Origin: Planctomonas psychrotolerans
GTDB lineage: Bacteria; Actinomycetota; Actinomycetes; Actinomycetales; Microbacteriaceae
Length of the DNA stretch: 64,000 nt
Reading direction: 5' to 3'
NCBI RefSeq assembly: GCF_008642235.1
Contig: NZ_SJEV01000001.1
Span: forward strand, 2,374,400-2,438,399
Position numbers and translations under genes: made by a program. Below, one piece after another: positions 43,647 to 52,396 of the stretch. The notes under the pieces were generated by a model that made no database searches, was not told where the DNA came from, and saw only the letters and a list, made by a program, of their open reading frames with translations. Each line of letters opens with the position of its first letter. Positions within the stretch are counted from its first letter, which is position 1.

Positions 43647-46583
43647 TTGACTTCTCCAGCAGCCGAGCCCGCCAAGCGCACCCGCACCCCGATAGGAATC
43701 ACCGCCGCGATCCTGGGCGCTCTCGTGATCGCCTTCTTCGTGTTCGCCGGTTTCTACGCAGACGTTCTCTGGTACGACCAGCTGGGCTACCTCGGAGTGC
43801 TCCTGACGCAGTGGGGGAGCACCCTCGCCCTCTTCCTCATCGGTTTCCTGGCCATGGCGATCCCGGTGTTCCTCAGCATTCAGATCGCCTACCGCTCCCG
43901 CCCGGTCTACGCCAAGCTGAACTCGCAGCTCGACCGGTACCAGCAGGTCATCGAGCCGCTCCGCCGCCTCGCGATGGTGGCCATTCCGGCGGTCCTCGGC
44001 CTGTTCGCCGGCGTATCGGCCGCGGCCCGCTGGCAGGGCACTCTGGAGTTCCTGAACCGCACGCCGTTCGGCACCACCGACCCGCAGTTCGGGCTCGACA
44101 TCTCCTTCTACATCTTCGAGCTGCCCTTCTACCAGGGGCTCGTGGGCTTCGCCTCGGCCGTGGTGCTGCTGTCGACCCTCGCAGCGCTCGCCACCAGCTA
44201 CCTCTACGGCGCCATCCACGTCAACGGCCGGGAGGTGCGGATCTCGAAGAGCTCGCGCATCCAGATCGCGGTCCTCGCCGCGCTCTACCTGGCCCTGCAG
44301 GCGGTCAGCATCTGGCTCGACCAGTACACCACCGTCACCGGCACGAGCACCGGCGGACTGTTCACCGGCGCGAGCTACACCGACGTCAACGCCATCATCC
44401 CCGTCCGGCCGATCCTCGCGATCGCCGCGGCGATCGTCGCCGTGTTCTTCATCGTCACGGCGGTCATCGGCCGCTGGCGTCTCCCGATCATCGGAACCGC
44501 GCTGCTCATCGTCAGCAGCATCCTGTTCGGCTCGGCGTACCCGTTCCTCATCCAGCGCTTCCAGGTGGACCCGAGCGAGAAGACACTCGAGGCGGAGTAC
44601 CTGCAGCGCAACATCGACTCGACGCGCGACGCCTACGGCCTCAGCGACGTCGAAGAGATTCCGTTCGACGCCACCACGGATGCCTCCCCGGGGGCGCTCC
44701 GCGAGGACGCGACGACCACCGCTAACATCCGCATCCTCGACCCGTCCATCGTGGGCCCGGCCTTCGACCAGCTGCAGCAGTTCCGGCAGTACTACCAGTT
44801 CACCCCCGAGGTGCTGGACGTCGACCGTTACACGATCGACGGCGAGGTCCAGGACACCGTCGTCGCGCTGCGCGAGCTCAACCTGAACGGCCTCGAGGGC
44901 AACCCCTCGTGGGTCAACACGCACCTCGTGTACACCCACGGCTACGGGCTGGCCGCCGCATACGGCAACCAGCGCACCACCGACGGTGAGCCGCGGTTCC
45001 TGCAGGGCAGCATCCCCTCCAGTGGTGCGCTCGGCGAATTCGAACCGCGCATCTACTTCGGTCAGAGCTCGCCCGAGTACTCGATCGTCGGGGGCGAAGA
45101 GGGTGCGAATGTCGAGTTCGACTACCCCGCCGGGCGTGACGGAGCCGAGGAGACCTACACGACGTTCCAGGGCGACGCTGGGCCGACGCTCGACAACGTG
45201 TTCAAGCGCCTCATCTACGCCCTCAAGTTCCAGTCCGAGCAGATCGTCCTCGCCGACCAGGTGACGAACGACTCGCAGATCCTGTACGACCGCGACCCGG
45301 CCGTCCGGGTGCAGAAGGCGGCACCGTACCTCACGCTCGACGAGGATCCGTACCCCTCGGTCGTCGACGGCAAGATCGTGTGGATCGTCGACGGGTACAC
45401 GACGAGCGCCGAGTACCCGTACTCGGACATCCGCTCGCTCGGTGACACGATCGCCGACACGAACTCGCCGAACCCGACCCTCGCGGTGGACAACATCAAC
45501 TACATGCGCAACGCCGTGAAGGCCACGGTCGACGCGCATGACGGCAAGGTCACGCTCTATGCCTGGGACGAGACCGACCCGATCCTCGAGACCTGGCGGA
45601 AGATCCTCCCCACCACCATCGAGCCCATCAGCGAGATGTCCGGTGACCTGATGAGCCACGTGCGGTATCCCTCGGATCTGTTCAAGGTGCAGCGCGCCGT
45701 GCTCGGTCAGTACCACGTGAAGACCGCCGACGCGTTCTACTCGCAGCAGGACGCGTGGACCACGCCGAACGACCCGGTGACCACCGAGGACCAGCTCCAG
45801 CCGCCGTACTACCTCACCCTGCAGATGCCGGGTCAGGAGTCGTCGTCGTACTCGCTCTACTCCAGCTTCATTCCGCGCCGCACGGGTGAGGGCAGCCGCA
45901 ACGTGCTGACCGGTTACCTCGGCGTCGACTCCGATGCCGGTTCCAGCGACGGCGAGAAGGCGGAGGGCTACGGCACGCTTCGCCTGCTCGACCTGAGCAA
46001 CGACAACACGATCCCAGGCCCTGGCCAGGTGCAGAACACGTTCACCACGAACCCCGAGGTCGCCAACCAGTTGGCGCTCCTCACCCGCGGTGACACGACG
46101 ATCGAACGCGGCAACCTGCTGACCCTCCCGGTCGGTGGCGGACTGCTCTACGTGCAGCCGGTGTACGTGCGATCGACCGGAGAGACCAGCTACCCGCTGC
46201 TCCGCAAGATCCTCGTGGCGTTCGGCGATCAGATCGCGTTCGAGGACACCCTCGACGTCGCCCTGGACACGCTGTTCGGCGGAGACTCGGGAGCCGACGC
46301 CGGTGACACCGATGTGCCTGCCGAGCCCGGTGCGCCCGTCGATGTCGATGGTGACGGCACGACCGATCCCGCGCCCGACGCTGAGACGCCGCCCGCCGGC
46401 GCTCCCGCGCCGAGCACACCGGTCGACCCCAGCGACGCCCGCGCGGTCGCGTTGGCCGACGCCAACGCAGCCCTGCAGGAGCGCGAGGCGGCCTACCGCT
46501 CGGGCGACCTGGTGGCGGCCGCCGAGGCCGACCAGCGTTTCGTAGAAGCGGTGCAGCGCGCCATCGAGGCGGAGACCGAGTAG
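43647..46583 (+). CDS. UPF0182 family membrane protein
   Basis: A 978-residue protein of the COG1615/UPF0182 family, function unknown. The first 330 residues hold about seven membrane helices, including GITAAILGALVIAFFVFAGF and the conserved YADVLWYDQLGY between helices 1 and 2. The rest is a large extracytoplasmic region with VDRYTIDG, NTHLVYTHGYG and DYPAGRDGAEETY motifs that are well conserved in the family. The C-terminus has an acidic Asp/Pro-rich linker and a terminal helix. TTG start at 43647 with GAGG about 9 nt upstream; TACGCT near 43600 may be the -10. A perfect terminator follows. Confidence 0.93.
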   Translation: MTSPAAEPAKRTRTPIGITAAILGALVIAFFVFAGFYADVLWYDQLGYLGVLLTQWGSTLALFLIGFLAMAIPVFLSIQIAYRSRPVYAKLNSQLDRYQQVIEPLRRLAMVAIPAVLGLFAGVSAAARWQGTLEFLNRTPFGTTDPQFGLDISFYIFELPFYQGLVGFASAVVLLSTLAALATSYLYGAIHVNGREVRISKSSRIQIAVLAALYLALQAVSIWLDQYTTVTGTSTGGLFTGASYTDVNAIIPVRPILAIAAAIVAVFFIVTAVIGRWRLPIIGTALLIVSSILFGSAYPFLIQRFQVDPSEKTLEAEYLQRNIDSTRDAYGLSDVEEIPFDATTDASPGALREDATTTANIRILDPSIVGPAFDQLQQFRQYYQFTPEVLDVDRYTIDGEVQDTVVALRELNLNGLEGNPSWVNTHLVYTHGYGLAAAYGNQRTTDGEPRFLQGSIPSSGALGEFEPRIYFGQSSPEYSIVGGEEGANVEFDYPAGRDGAEETYTTFQGDAGPTLDNVFKRLIYALKFQSEQIVLADQVTNDSQILYDRDPAVRVQKAAPYLTLDEDPYPSVVDGKIVWIVDGYTTSAEYPYSDIRSLGDTIADTNSPNPTLAVDNINYMRNAVKATVDAHDGKVTLYAWDETDPILETWRKILPTTIEPISEMSGDLMSHVRYPSDLFKVQRAVLGQYHVKTADAFYSQQDAWTTPNDPVTTEDQLQPPYYLTLQMPGQESSSYSLYSSFIPRRTGEGSRNVLTGYLGVDSDAGSSDGEKAEGYGTLRLLDLSNDNTIPGPGQVQNTFTTNPEVANQLALLTRGDTTIERGNLLTLPVGGGLLYVQPVYVRSTGETSYPLLRKILVAFGDQIAFEDTLDVALDTLFGGDSGADAGDTDVPAEPGAPVDVDGDGTTDPAPDAETPPAGAPAPSTPVDPSDARAVALADANAALQEREAAYRSGDLVAAAEADQRFVEAVQRAIEAETE

Positions 46584-46611
46584 CTCTTCCGGAGCCGATC
46601 GGATCGCGATG

Positions 46612-46657
46612 AGGCCGGGAGGACGGGGTGCACGACGCCCTGTCCTCCCGGCCTTTC
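46612..46657 (+). terminator. Terminator of the UPF0182 gene
   Basis: Perfect 13-bp stem AGGCCGGGAGGAC/GTCCTCCCGGCCT (46612-46624 with 46642-46654), extended inside by GGG/CCC, followed by TTT. Confidence 0.88.
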
Positions 46658-46666
46658 GGGTTGTGG

Positions 46667-46672
46667 TAGTGT
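46667..46672 (+). promoter_or_regulatory. -10 element for the initiator tRNA gene
   Basis: TAGTGT followed by TTTCTC and the tRNA 13 nt later. No -35 could be assigned because the region upstream is the terminator stem. Confidence 0.4.
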
Positions 46673-46684
46673 TTTCTCTTGTGC

Positions 46685-46758
46685 CGCGGGGTGGAGCAGT
46701 TCGGTAGCTCGCTGGGCTCATAACCCAGAGGTCGCAGGTTCAAATCCTGTCCCCGCAA
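46685..46758 (+). tRNA. Initiator tRNA-Met (fMet, CAU)
   Basis: A full cloverleaf of 74 nt: acceptor CGCGGGG/CCCCGCA, D-arm GAGC...GCTC, anticodon arm CTGGG-CTCATAA-CCCAG and T-arm GCAGG/CCTGT with TTCAAAT loop. Initiator hallmarks are visible: C1 faces A72 (unpaired end), the D-stem has A11-U24, and three G-C pairs close the anticodon loop. CCA is not encoded. Single copy in the window. Confidence 0.97.
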
Positions 46759-46876
46759 CAAATGGAAGTCCCGGTCTCGTTCGAGACCGGGACTTCTGTC
46801 GTTGGTGGATGCGCCCGCCTGCGGTCCTGTCGCGGTCCAGGGGTGTACACCTTCCCGCCGCGCGACGCCCCGCGCC

Positions 46877-46882
46877 TAGGCT
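46877..46882 (+). promoter_or_regulatory. -10 element, leaderless start of the nitrilase gene
   Basis: TAGGCT, 6 nt before the ATG at 46889. Confidence 0.55.
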
Positions 46883-46888
46883 GGCGTC

Positions 46889-47704
46889 ATGGCTACGCAT
46901 CCTCCCGACTTCGGCGTCGCGGTCGCCCAATTCGCGCCAGGCGACGACACCGCCGCCAACCTCCGGTCCATGACCGCCCTCGCAGCAGTTGCCGCCGAGA
47001 GGGGAGCGTCGATCGTCGTCTTCCCGGAGTACTCCTCGTACTTCGCGAACGAGCTCGGTGAGAACTACGTCTCCGCCGCTGAATCCCTCGACGGACCGTT
47101 CGTGTCGGCGCTCGGCGACATGGCCCGCGAACTCCTCATCCATGTGGTCGCGGGCATGGTCGAACGCACCGACGAGATCGGCCGGGTCTCGAACACCCTC
47201 GTCGCGGTGGACCCGTCGGGTGCACTCGTGGTCCGATATCGCAAGCAGCACCTGTACGACGCGTTCGGCCAGCGGGAGAGCGACTGGATCCTCGCCGGCG
47301 AGGTGACCCAGCCGGAGACCTTCGACGTCAACGGTATGCGCGTGGGGTTGCAGACCTGTTACGACATCCGCTTCCCGGAGGTGAGTCGGCGACTCGTCGA
47401 CGAGGGTGCCGACCTCATCCTCGTGCCGGCGGAATGGGTGCGCGGCCCGCTCAAGGAACAGCACTGGCGCACGCTCGTCACCGCACGGGCGCTGGAGAAC
47501 ACCGTGTACGTGGCGGCAGCGGATCACGCACCACCCGTGGGAGTGGGGAACAGCATGATCGTGGACCCGATGGGGGTCGAGATGGCGACGATCGGCGAGG
47601 CGACCGACGTGGCCGTGGCATGGGTCTCCGCCGAGCGGATCGACGCCGTGCGTCGGATCAACCCGGCGCTCGAGCTCCGTCGCTTCCGCGTCGTGCCGCG
47701 CTGA
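46889..47704 (+). CDS. Nitrilase-superfamily amidase (Nit/omega-amidase-like)
   Basis: A 271-residue C-N hydrolase. The catalytic triad is Glu47 in FPEYSSYF, Lys119 in RYRKQHLYDAF and Cys157 in QTCYDIRFPE. The pattern after Lys (HLYDAFGQRES) and the RFPE after Cys fit the Nit1/Nit2/omega-amidase branch, which hydrolyses deaminated glutathione or 2-oxoglutaramate. The neighbour is a PLP aminotransferase facing it with 10 bp between stops; glutamine-type transaminases and omega-amidases often occur together, so a link is plausible but indirect as they are convergent. ATG fixed by TAGGCT-N6-ATG. Confidence 0.88.
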   Translation: MATHPPDFGVAVAQFAPGDDTAANLRSMTALAAVAAERGASIVVFPEYSSYFANELGENYVSAAESLDGPFVSALGDMARELLIHVVAGMVERTDEIGRVSNTLVAVDPSGALVVRYRKQHLYDAFGQRESDWILAGEVTQPETFDVNGMRVGLQTCYDIRFPEVSRRLVDEGADLILVPAEWVRGPLKEQHWRTLVTARALENTVYVAAADHAPPVGVGNSMIVDPMGVEMATIGEATDVAVAWVSAERIDAVRRINPALELRRFRVVPR

Positions 47705-47714
47705 CCGTACTGAC

Positions 47715-48917
47715 CTACACCGCGGTTCGCAGGCCCGCGAGCTGTTCGGCGGCGCGCTCGAGGGTTCCCACCTGCTTGCAGAATGCGAAGCGCACCAGGG
47801 AGGACAGCTCCTTCGCCGCAGGCTCGTGACAGAACGCGGAGATCGGGATGGCGGCCACGCCCACCAGGTCCGGGAGCCGCCGGCACAGGTCGGCGGCGCT
47901 CGAAAAGCCGAGCGGTGCCGCATCCGCGGTGATGAAGTACGACCCCTGCGGTCTACCGAGGGAGAACCCGGCCGCGGAGAGGCCAGCGGCCAGCACGTCC
48001 CGTTTGTGCTCGAGGTCGGCGGAGATCGACGCGAAGAACTCGTCGGGCAGTCGGAGGCCCGCGGCGATGGCGGGCTGGAACGGAGCCCCGTTCACATAGG
48101 TGAGGAACTGCTTGACCGCGAGAATGGCGGTCACGATGTCGGGCGGACCGCTCAGCCACCCGATCTTCCAGCCCGTGGTGTTGAAGGTCTTCCCCCCGGA
48201 CGAGATGGTGACGGTGCGCTCGGCCGCGCCCGGCAGCGTCGCGATCGGGATGTGCGGCACACCGAAGGTGAGGTGCTCGTACACCTCGTCGGTCACCAGC
48301 AGAGCGTCGTGCTGGTGTGCCAGCTCCACGAGCAGTTCGAGGGTCTGCCGGGTCAGCACTGTTCCGGTGGGGTTGTGCGGATTGTTGACGAGGATGATGC
48401 GGGTGCGGTCGGTGACGGCGCGCCGCAGCTCGTCGTGGTCGGGCTGGAAGTCGGGCGCCCGAAGGGTGACCGTGGTGTGCACGCCGTCGGCCAGGCCGAT
48501 GAGCGCCCCGTAGGCGTCGTAGAAGGGCTCCAGGGTCAGCACCTCGTCCCCGCGCTCCACCAACGCGAGCAGGGTGGCGGCGAGCGCCTCGGTCGCCCCG
48601 GCGGTCACCAGCACCTCGCGGTCGGGGTCGACCGTCAGGCCGTAGAAGCGCTGCTGGTGTTCGGCGATCGCCTCGCGCAGCACCGGCATGCCGAGGCCGG
48701 GCGGATACTGGTTGAGGCCATTCGCGATCGCCTCCTGAGCGACGCGGAGGACCTCGGCCGGACCGTCCTCATCGGGAAAGCCCTGGCCGAGATTGATGGC
48801 ACCGGTGCGGCTGGCGAGCGCGCTCATCTCGGCGAAGATTGTGGTGCCGGGAACGCCGTCGCTCCCCATGAGCATGGCTCCGCGTGCTGCTCGCTGCCAG
48901 GGACCGGGGATGCTCAT
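47715..48917 (-). CDS. Class I/II PLP-dependent aminotransferase
   Basis: A 400-residue aminotransferase of the fold I family close to kynurenine/glutamine/methionine transaminases and to the Rv0858c type of DapC. Cofactor motifs: NLGQGFPDEDGP at the N-terminus, TAGATEALAAT, NNPHNPTGTVL, VTDEVYEHLTF and SSGGKTFNTTGWKIGW with the PLP lysine; RFAFCK near the end carries the carboxylate-binding arginine. Substrate is uncertain: either keto acid/glutamine salvage with the adjacent nitrilase, or a second succinyl-DAP transaminase. TAAGTT on the minus strand ends 8 nt before the ATG. Confidence 0.85.
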   Translation of the reverse strand: MSIPGPWQRAARGAMLMGSDGVPGTTIFAEMSALASRTGAINLGQGFPDEDGPAEVLRVAQEAIANGLNQYPPGLGMPVLREAIAEHQQRFYGLTVDPDREVLVTAGATEALAATLLALVERGDEVLTLEPFYDAYGALIGLADGVHTTVTLRAPDFQPDHDELRRAVTDRTRIILVNNPHNPTGTVLTRQTLELLVELAHQHDALLVTDEVYEHLTFGVPHIPIATLPGAAERTVTISSGGKTFNTTGWKIGWLSGPPDIVTAILAVKQFLTYVNGAPFQPAIAAGLRLPDEFFASISADLEHKRDVLAAGLSAAGFSLGRPQGSYFITADAAPLGFSSAADLCRRLPDLVGVAAIPISAFCHEPAAKELSSLVRFAFCKQVGTLERAAEQLAGLRTAV

Positions 48918-49008
48918 GGAACCCCAACTTACCGGGGTCAGGCGTCCAGTGATCGGGCTCGTCGCGACCGACCTGTGGAAACTATGCGCGCCGGGCGCTG
49001 CCGTGGCT

Positions 49009-49014
49009 TACCGT
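49009..49014 (+). promoter_or_regulatory. -10 element, leaderless start of the lipoprotein gene
   Basis: TACCGT, 6 nt before the ATG at 49021. Without it a start further upstream in the same open frame might have been chosen. Confidence 0.5.
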
Positions 49015-49020
49015 GTTGCC

Positions 49021-49593
49021 ATGGAAAGGGTGCGAGCGCGCGCACGGCTGTGCGGTGCCGCTGCCTGCCTCATTCTGGGAGGCGCCCTCTTCGGTTGTGC
49101 GGCGCCCGAGACGGTGCCCACGCCTACGCCGACTGCATCCACGCCGGCAACCGTCTTCGCCTCCGAGGAAGAGGCGTTGGCCGCCGCCGAAAAGGCCTAC
49201 GCGGACTACCTCGCCATGTCGGATCGAATCGGACGGGAAGGAGGCGCCAATCCGGAGCGATTGCAGGGTTCACTTACTAAAGAATTCCTGGAGTCGGAAG
49301 TTGCGGGTTTCAATGATTTTGCAGCCCGAGGTCTTCGACTCGTTGGCGAATCGCAAAGCTACGGCTACCGTTTGCAGTCCGTTTCCCTCAACCCGGAGCA
49401 GTTTGAACTGCGGCTCTACGCATGCCTCGACGTTTCGGGGACAGATGTCGTCGATCGAGCTGGATCCTCCGTCGTCCCGGCCGACCGTGATCTGCGTGTA
49501 CCACTGGAAGTTCAATCCGAGTTGAGCCAAGGACGCCTGCCTCTGCTGCTGAAAGAACCCATCACGTGGAACGGTCAGGACTTCTGCAAATGA
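49021..49593 (+). CDS. Putative lipoprotein, function unknown
   Basis: A 190-residue secreted protein with a type II signal peptide: basic N-region RVRARARL, a hydrophobic core and lipobox LFGC with Cys26. A Thr/Pro linker follows, then a compact domain (about 50-190). I do not recognise the domain; pairing with a PKD-domain protein is seen in other actinobacteria. The middle and end of the gene are AT-richer than the surroundings (25 of 60 bases G or C in 49261-49320) with codons such as CTT, ACT, AAA, GAT, unlike neighbours, which may mean recent acquisition. The next gene overlaps by ATGA. Confidence 0.78.
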   Translation: MERVRARARLCGAAACLILGGALFGCAAPETVPTPTPTASTPATVFASEEEALAAAEKAYADYLAMSDRIGREGGANPERLQGSLTKEFLESEVAGFNDFAARGLRLVGESQSYGYRLQSVSLNPEQFELRLYACLDVSGTDVVDRAGSSVVPADRDLRVPLEVQSELSQGRLPLLLKEPITWNGQDFCK

Positions 49594-50558
49594 CCTGGAC
49601 GCGACTGCTCTTGGGTCTAGTGATCATTACTACCTCGGTGGTTCCCGTTCCGCTCGTCGCTGCGGCCGCGACTGGTTGCTCCGGACGCGATGCCTGGACG
49701 GGAGGCTGTCCTACCTCCGATTCGGCAACCGTTCGCGACGGGGGCGTCACGGTTCGGAGTGAACGAACGCTGGGCACCGGAGCGTCATCGGGCACGCCCG
49801 CCGCGCCGGGCGGCGGAGAGGCGACGCCGGGTGCGCCCGTAGCGCGGACGCAACCGGGAGCGCCATCCGGAGGGGCGACGGGGCCGGGCGCGGGTACGAT
49901 CACGACTCCACCGCCCGGATCGCCGGGCGCGCTGCCGCCGGAACTTCCCCGGGTCGGGTGCGGTCTCAACGCCGACGGCCTCGGCTGTGCGGCACCGATC
50001 ACGCCACCCGCGCCCGCCCCGCCGACACCGGAGGCCCCCGGCCAGCAGGCCACCCCGGGAGCACAAGCGCGGATGGTCACGGTGAGCGACCTCGTGAGCT
50101 TCCGCCCTCCCGTCGCGAATGCCGTCATGGAGCCGAACGGATGGACCGTCGTGGGGCTCGACACCAACTTCCACGCCACCGTCGCACCTCCGCGAATACT
50201 CACCGGAGACCTCCTCGGACAGACGGCCGAGGTGCGATTCACGGCAGCACTGTTCCACTGGGACTACGGTGACGGTGCCACCGCGTCCCTGCCGAACCCG
50301 GGCGCGCGCTGGGATGCCCTAGGGCTCCCCGAGTTCTCCCCGACCGACACGAGCCACGTCTACGATGCTCCAGGGAATATCCGCGTGACGCTGAGCGTCG
50401 AGTATGTAGCGGACTACCGGTTCGCGGGCGCCGAATGGCAGCGCGTCGCCGGCTCGCTCCAGGTGCCGGGCGAACTGCTGACGGTCTCCGCGAGTCGCGC
50501 CAGCACCGTCCTGGTCGGGCGCGACTGCGACGAATCGCCCCCTGGCCCAGGCTGCTGA
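49590..50558 (+). CDS. Secreted PKD-domain protein
   Basis: A 322-residue exported protein. An N-terminal signal peptide (RLLLGLVIITTSVVPVPLVAAAA) is followed by a Gly/Pro/Thr-rich low-complexity stretch (about 40-160) and a C-terminal domain containing FHWDYGDGA and HVYDAPGNIRVTLSVEY, the two halves of a PKD-like beta-sandwich. Similar proteins in actinobacteria contain ExVVGLDTNFxA-type sequence and often lie near Tad pilus genes, not seen here. The ATG at 49590 overlaps the lipoprotein stop. The open frame reaches 24 bp further upstream but has no better start. Likely envelope or surface role; exact function unknown. Confidence 0.8.
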   Translation: MTWTRLLLGLVIITTSVVPVPLVAAAATGCSGRDAWTGGCPTSDSATVRDGGVTVRSERTLGTGASSGTPAAPGGGEATPGAPVARTQPGAPSGGATGPGAGTITTPPPGSPGALPPELPRVGCGLNADGLGCAAPITPPAPAPPTPEAPGQQATPGAQARMVTVSDLVSFRPPVANAVMEPNGWTVVGLDTNFHATVAPPRILTGDLLGQTAEVRFTAALFHWDYGDGATASLPNPGARWDALGLPEFSPTDTSHVYDAPGNIRVTLSVEYVADYRFAGAEWQRVAGSLQVPGELLTVSASRASTVLVGRDCDESPPGPGC

Positions 50559-50601
50559 CCGAGGGCCGATTCCCGGCCAGCGCCCTCACAGCGCGGTCAA
50601 A

Positions 50602-50607
50602 TAAAAT
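50602..50607 (+). promoter_or_regulatory. Possible -10 element for the HtrA-like protease gene
   Basis: TAAAAT in an AT-rich patch of the 97-bp gap before the protease gene. Leader of about 45 nt containing AAGGAG. No -35 assigned. Confidence 0.4.
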
Positions 50608-50655
50608 ACTCAGACAACGCGGAAATGCTTGCTGCACTTTGGAAGGAGCACACTC

Positions 50656-52230
50656 ATGACCGAACGCCCCCAGGACCCCGCAGAAGGTTCCACCGCACCA
50701 GGATCGGGATCGAACGAGGGCATGGGACGCGACGTCGAGGGTCGGTCGTTCGACCGCTTCAGCGATTCCGCATCCGAGGCCCGCAGCGCATCTCCGAACG
50801 CCCCACACGGCGACTCCGCTTCGCCGGCATCCTCTACAGCCGGTCCCGTTCACCCGAGCACAGCCGCGTACACCGCGCCCAACGCGACATCGCCCTACCC
50901 GACAGCACAGCCCGCACCGGAACACCCCGCGTTCCAGCGACCGTCGTCCGCACCGGATGCGAATACCTCCGCACCGTATGCGACCGCAGCACCCGGCTCG
51001 ACCGGCACGCCGGCCAAGCGCAAGTCAGGGCCCCTGATCCTCGCGGGCCTCGCGATCGGCGCGCTCGTCGGAGGTGCCGCCGGAGCGGGAGTCACGACCG
51101 CGATGATGGCTCAGGATGACGACCGCACGCCCGTGTCGAGTTCCGACGCGTCCGGCTCCGCACGCAACATCGTGGTCAACGACCCCGAAGACGCGACGAT
51201 CATCACCGCCGTGGCCGAGGAGACGCTGCCGTCGGTCGTGACCATCGCGGTAGCCGGAGCGCAGCGCGGCGGCACCGGGTCGGGCGTGATCCTCTCGGAA
51301 GACGGATACGTGCTCACCAACACGCACGTCGTCACGCTCGACGGTGAGACCGGATCCGCGCAGGTGCAGGTGACGACCAGCGATGGCCGCAACTATCTCG
51401 CCGACATCGTCGGCACCGACCCCATCGCCGACCTCGCGGTGGTGAAGCTCCGCGACGCGAGTGGACTCCCGCCCATCACGTGGGCCGACTCCAGCGAACT
51501 GAATGTGGGAGAGATGGCCATCGCCATCGGCGCTCCGCTCGGTCTCTCCGGCACCGTGACCAACGGAATCGTGAGTGCGCTCAACCGCAGCATCCAGGTC
51601 GCCTCGTCGGCGGCACCCGAAGACACGGACACCGACACCGGTACCGACAGCGGTCAGACACCGTTCGATTTCTGGGAGTTCGGCGACCAGGCGCCGACCG
51701 AGGCTCCGCCGACCCAGAGCGCGACCATCTCGCTGTCCGTCATCCAGACCGACGCGGCGATCAACCCCGGCAACTCGGGCGGCGCGTTGCTCGATTCCGA
51801 CGGTCGGCTCATCGGCGTCAACGTGGCGATCGCGAGCGCCGGTGGAGCGCAATCCTCGTCCACGGCGGGCAGCATCGGAGTCGGCTTCGCGATTCCGTCG
51901 AACTACGCGGAGCGCATCGCCAACGAGTTGATCGCGACCGGCCAGGCCAGCCACGGCCTGCTCGGTGCTGCGGTCAGCGACGCGGACCCCGACGGCAACC
52001 CGCTACCGGTGGCCGGCACCTACATCGCCCGAGTCACCGGCGGTGGCGCCGCCGAGGCTGCGGGACTGCGCGCCGGCGACATCGTCACCGCGATCGGGGG
52101 AGTGAGCGTGGCGAGTTCCTCCGACCTCACCGCGCAGGTCCGCGTGCTCGAGGGTGGCGCTGAAACCGAGATCACCTACGTGCGCGACGGGGAAGAGAAC
52201 ACCGTTCCGGTCACGCTGGGCGAACTGTAA
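50656..52230 (+). CDS. HtrA/DegP-like serine protease (S1C) with PDZ domain
   Basis: Membrane-anchored quality-control protease facing outward. The 524 residues comprise a long cytosolic Pro/Ser/Ala-rich N-terminus (about 1-115), a membrane helix (about 118-140, LAGLAIGALVGGAAGAGVTT), the trypsin-like domain and a C-terminal PDZ (about 430-515). Catalytic residues: His224 in VLTNTHVV, Asp259 in IADLAVVKL and Ser374 in INPGNSGGAL. An Asp/Thr-rich insert (about 317-345) sits before the serine. AAGGAG 7 nt before the ATG fixes the start. It resembles mycobacterial HtrA/PepD in layout. Transcription is closed by a hairpin. Confidence 0.94.
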   Translation: MTERPQDPAEGSTAPGSGSNEGMGRDVEGRSFDRFSDSASEARSASPNAPHGDSASPASSTAGPVHPSTAAYTAPNATSPYPTAQPAPEHPAFQRPSSAPDANTSAPYATAAPGSTGTPAKRKSGPLILAGLAIGALVGGAAGAGVTTAMMAQDDDRTPVSSSDASGSARNIVVNDPEDATIITAVAEETLPSVVTIAVAGAQRGGTGSGVILSEDGYVLTNTHVVTLDGETGSAQVQVTTSDGRNYLADIVGTDPIADLAVVKLRDASGLPPITWADSSELNVGEMAIAIGAPLGLSGTVTNGIVSALNRSIQVASSAAPEDTDTDTGTDSGQTPFDFWEFGDQAPTEAPPTQSATISLSVIQTDAAINPGNSGGALLDSDGRLIGVNVAIASAGGAQSSSTAGSIGVGFAIPSNYAERIANELIATGQASHGLLGAAVSDADPDGNPLPVAGTYIARVTGGGAAEAAGLRAGDIVTAIGGVSVASSSDLTAQVRVLEGGAETEITYVRDGEENTVPVTLGEL

Positions 52231-52249
52231 TCCGGTTAACCACACTCGG

Positions 52250-52282
52250 CGGCGGCGGATCCCTCACGGTGATCCGCCGCCG
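52250..52282 (+). terminator. Terminator of the HtrA-like gene
   Basis: Perfect 12-bp stem CGGCGGCGGATC/GATCCGCCGCCG with a 9-nt loop, followed by TTCC. Starts 20 bp after the stop codon. Confidence 0.82.
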
Positions 52283-52396
52283 TTCCGTGTTCGCCGGGCG
52301 CGCTCACGGAACGCCGAAGTCGAGCGGATGGCGGCTGATAAACTCGCACCCGGGCGACGCCCGCGCCTTACGGCGAACTCGATACGAGCGGGATAG

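Noticed and set aside
42987-46721. 1244-residue minus-strand ORF
   Set aside because: Antisense to the Lon-like and UPF0182 genes, both supported by family motifs; its sequence is low-complexity Arg/Val/Glu.
46081-46761. Minus-strand ORF starting MLRGQDLNLRPLGYEPSELP across the tRNA
   Set aside because: This peptide is the antisense reading of a tRNA-Met gene and is a well-known spurious annotation; the rest is a shadow of the UPF0182 gene.
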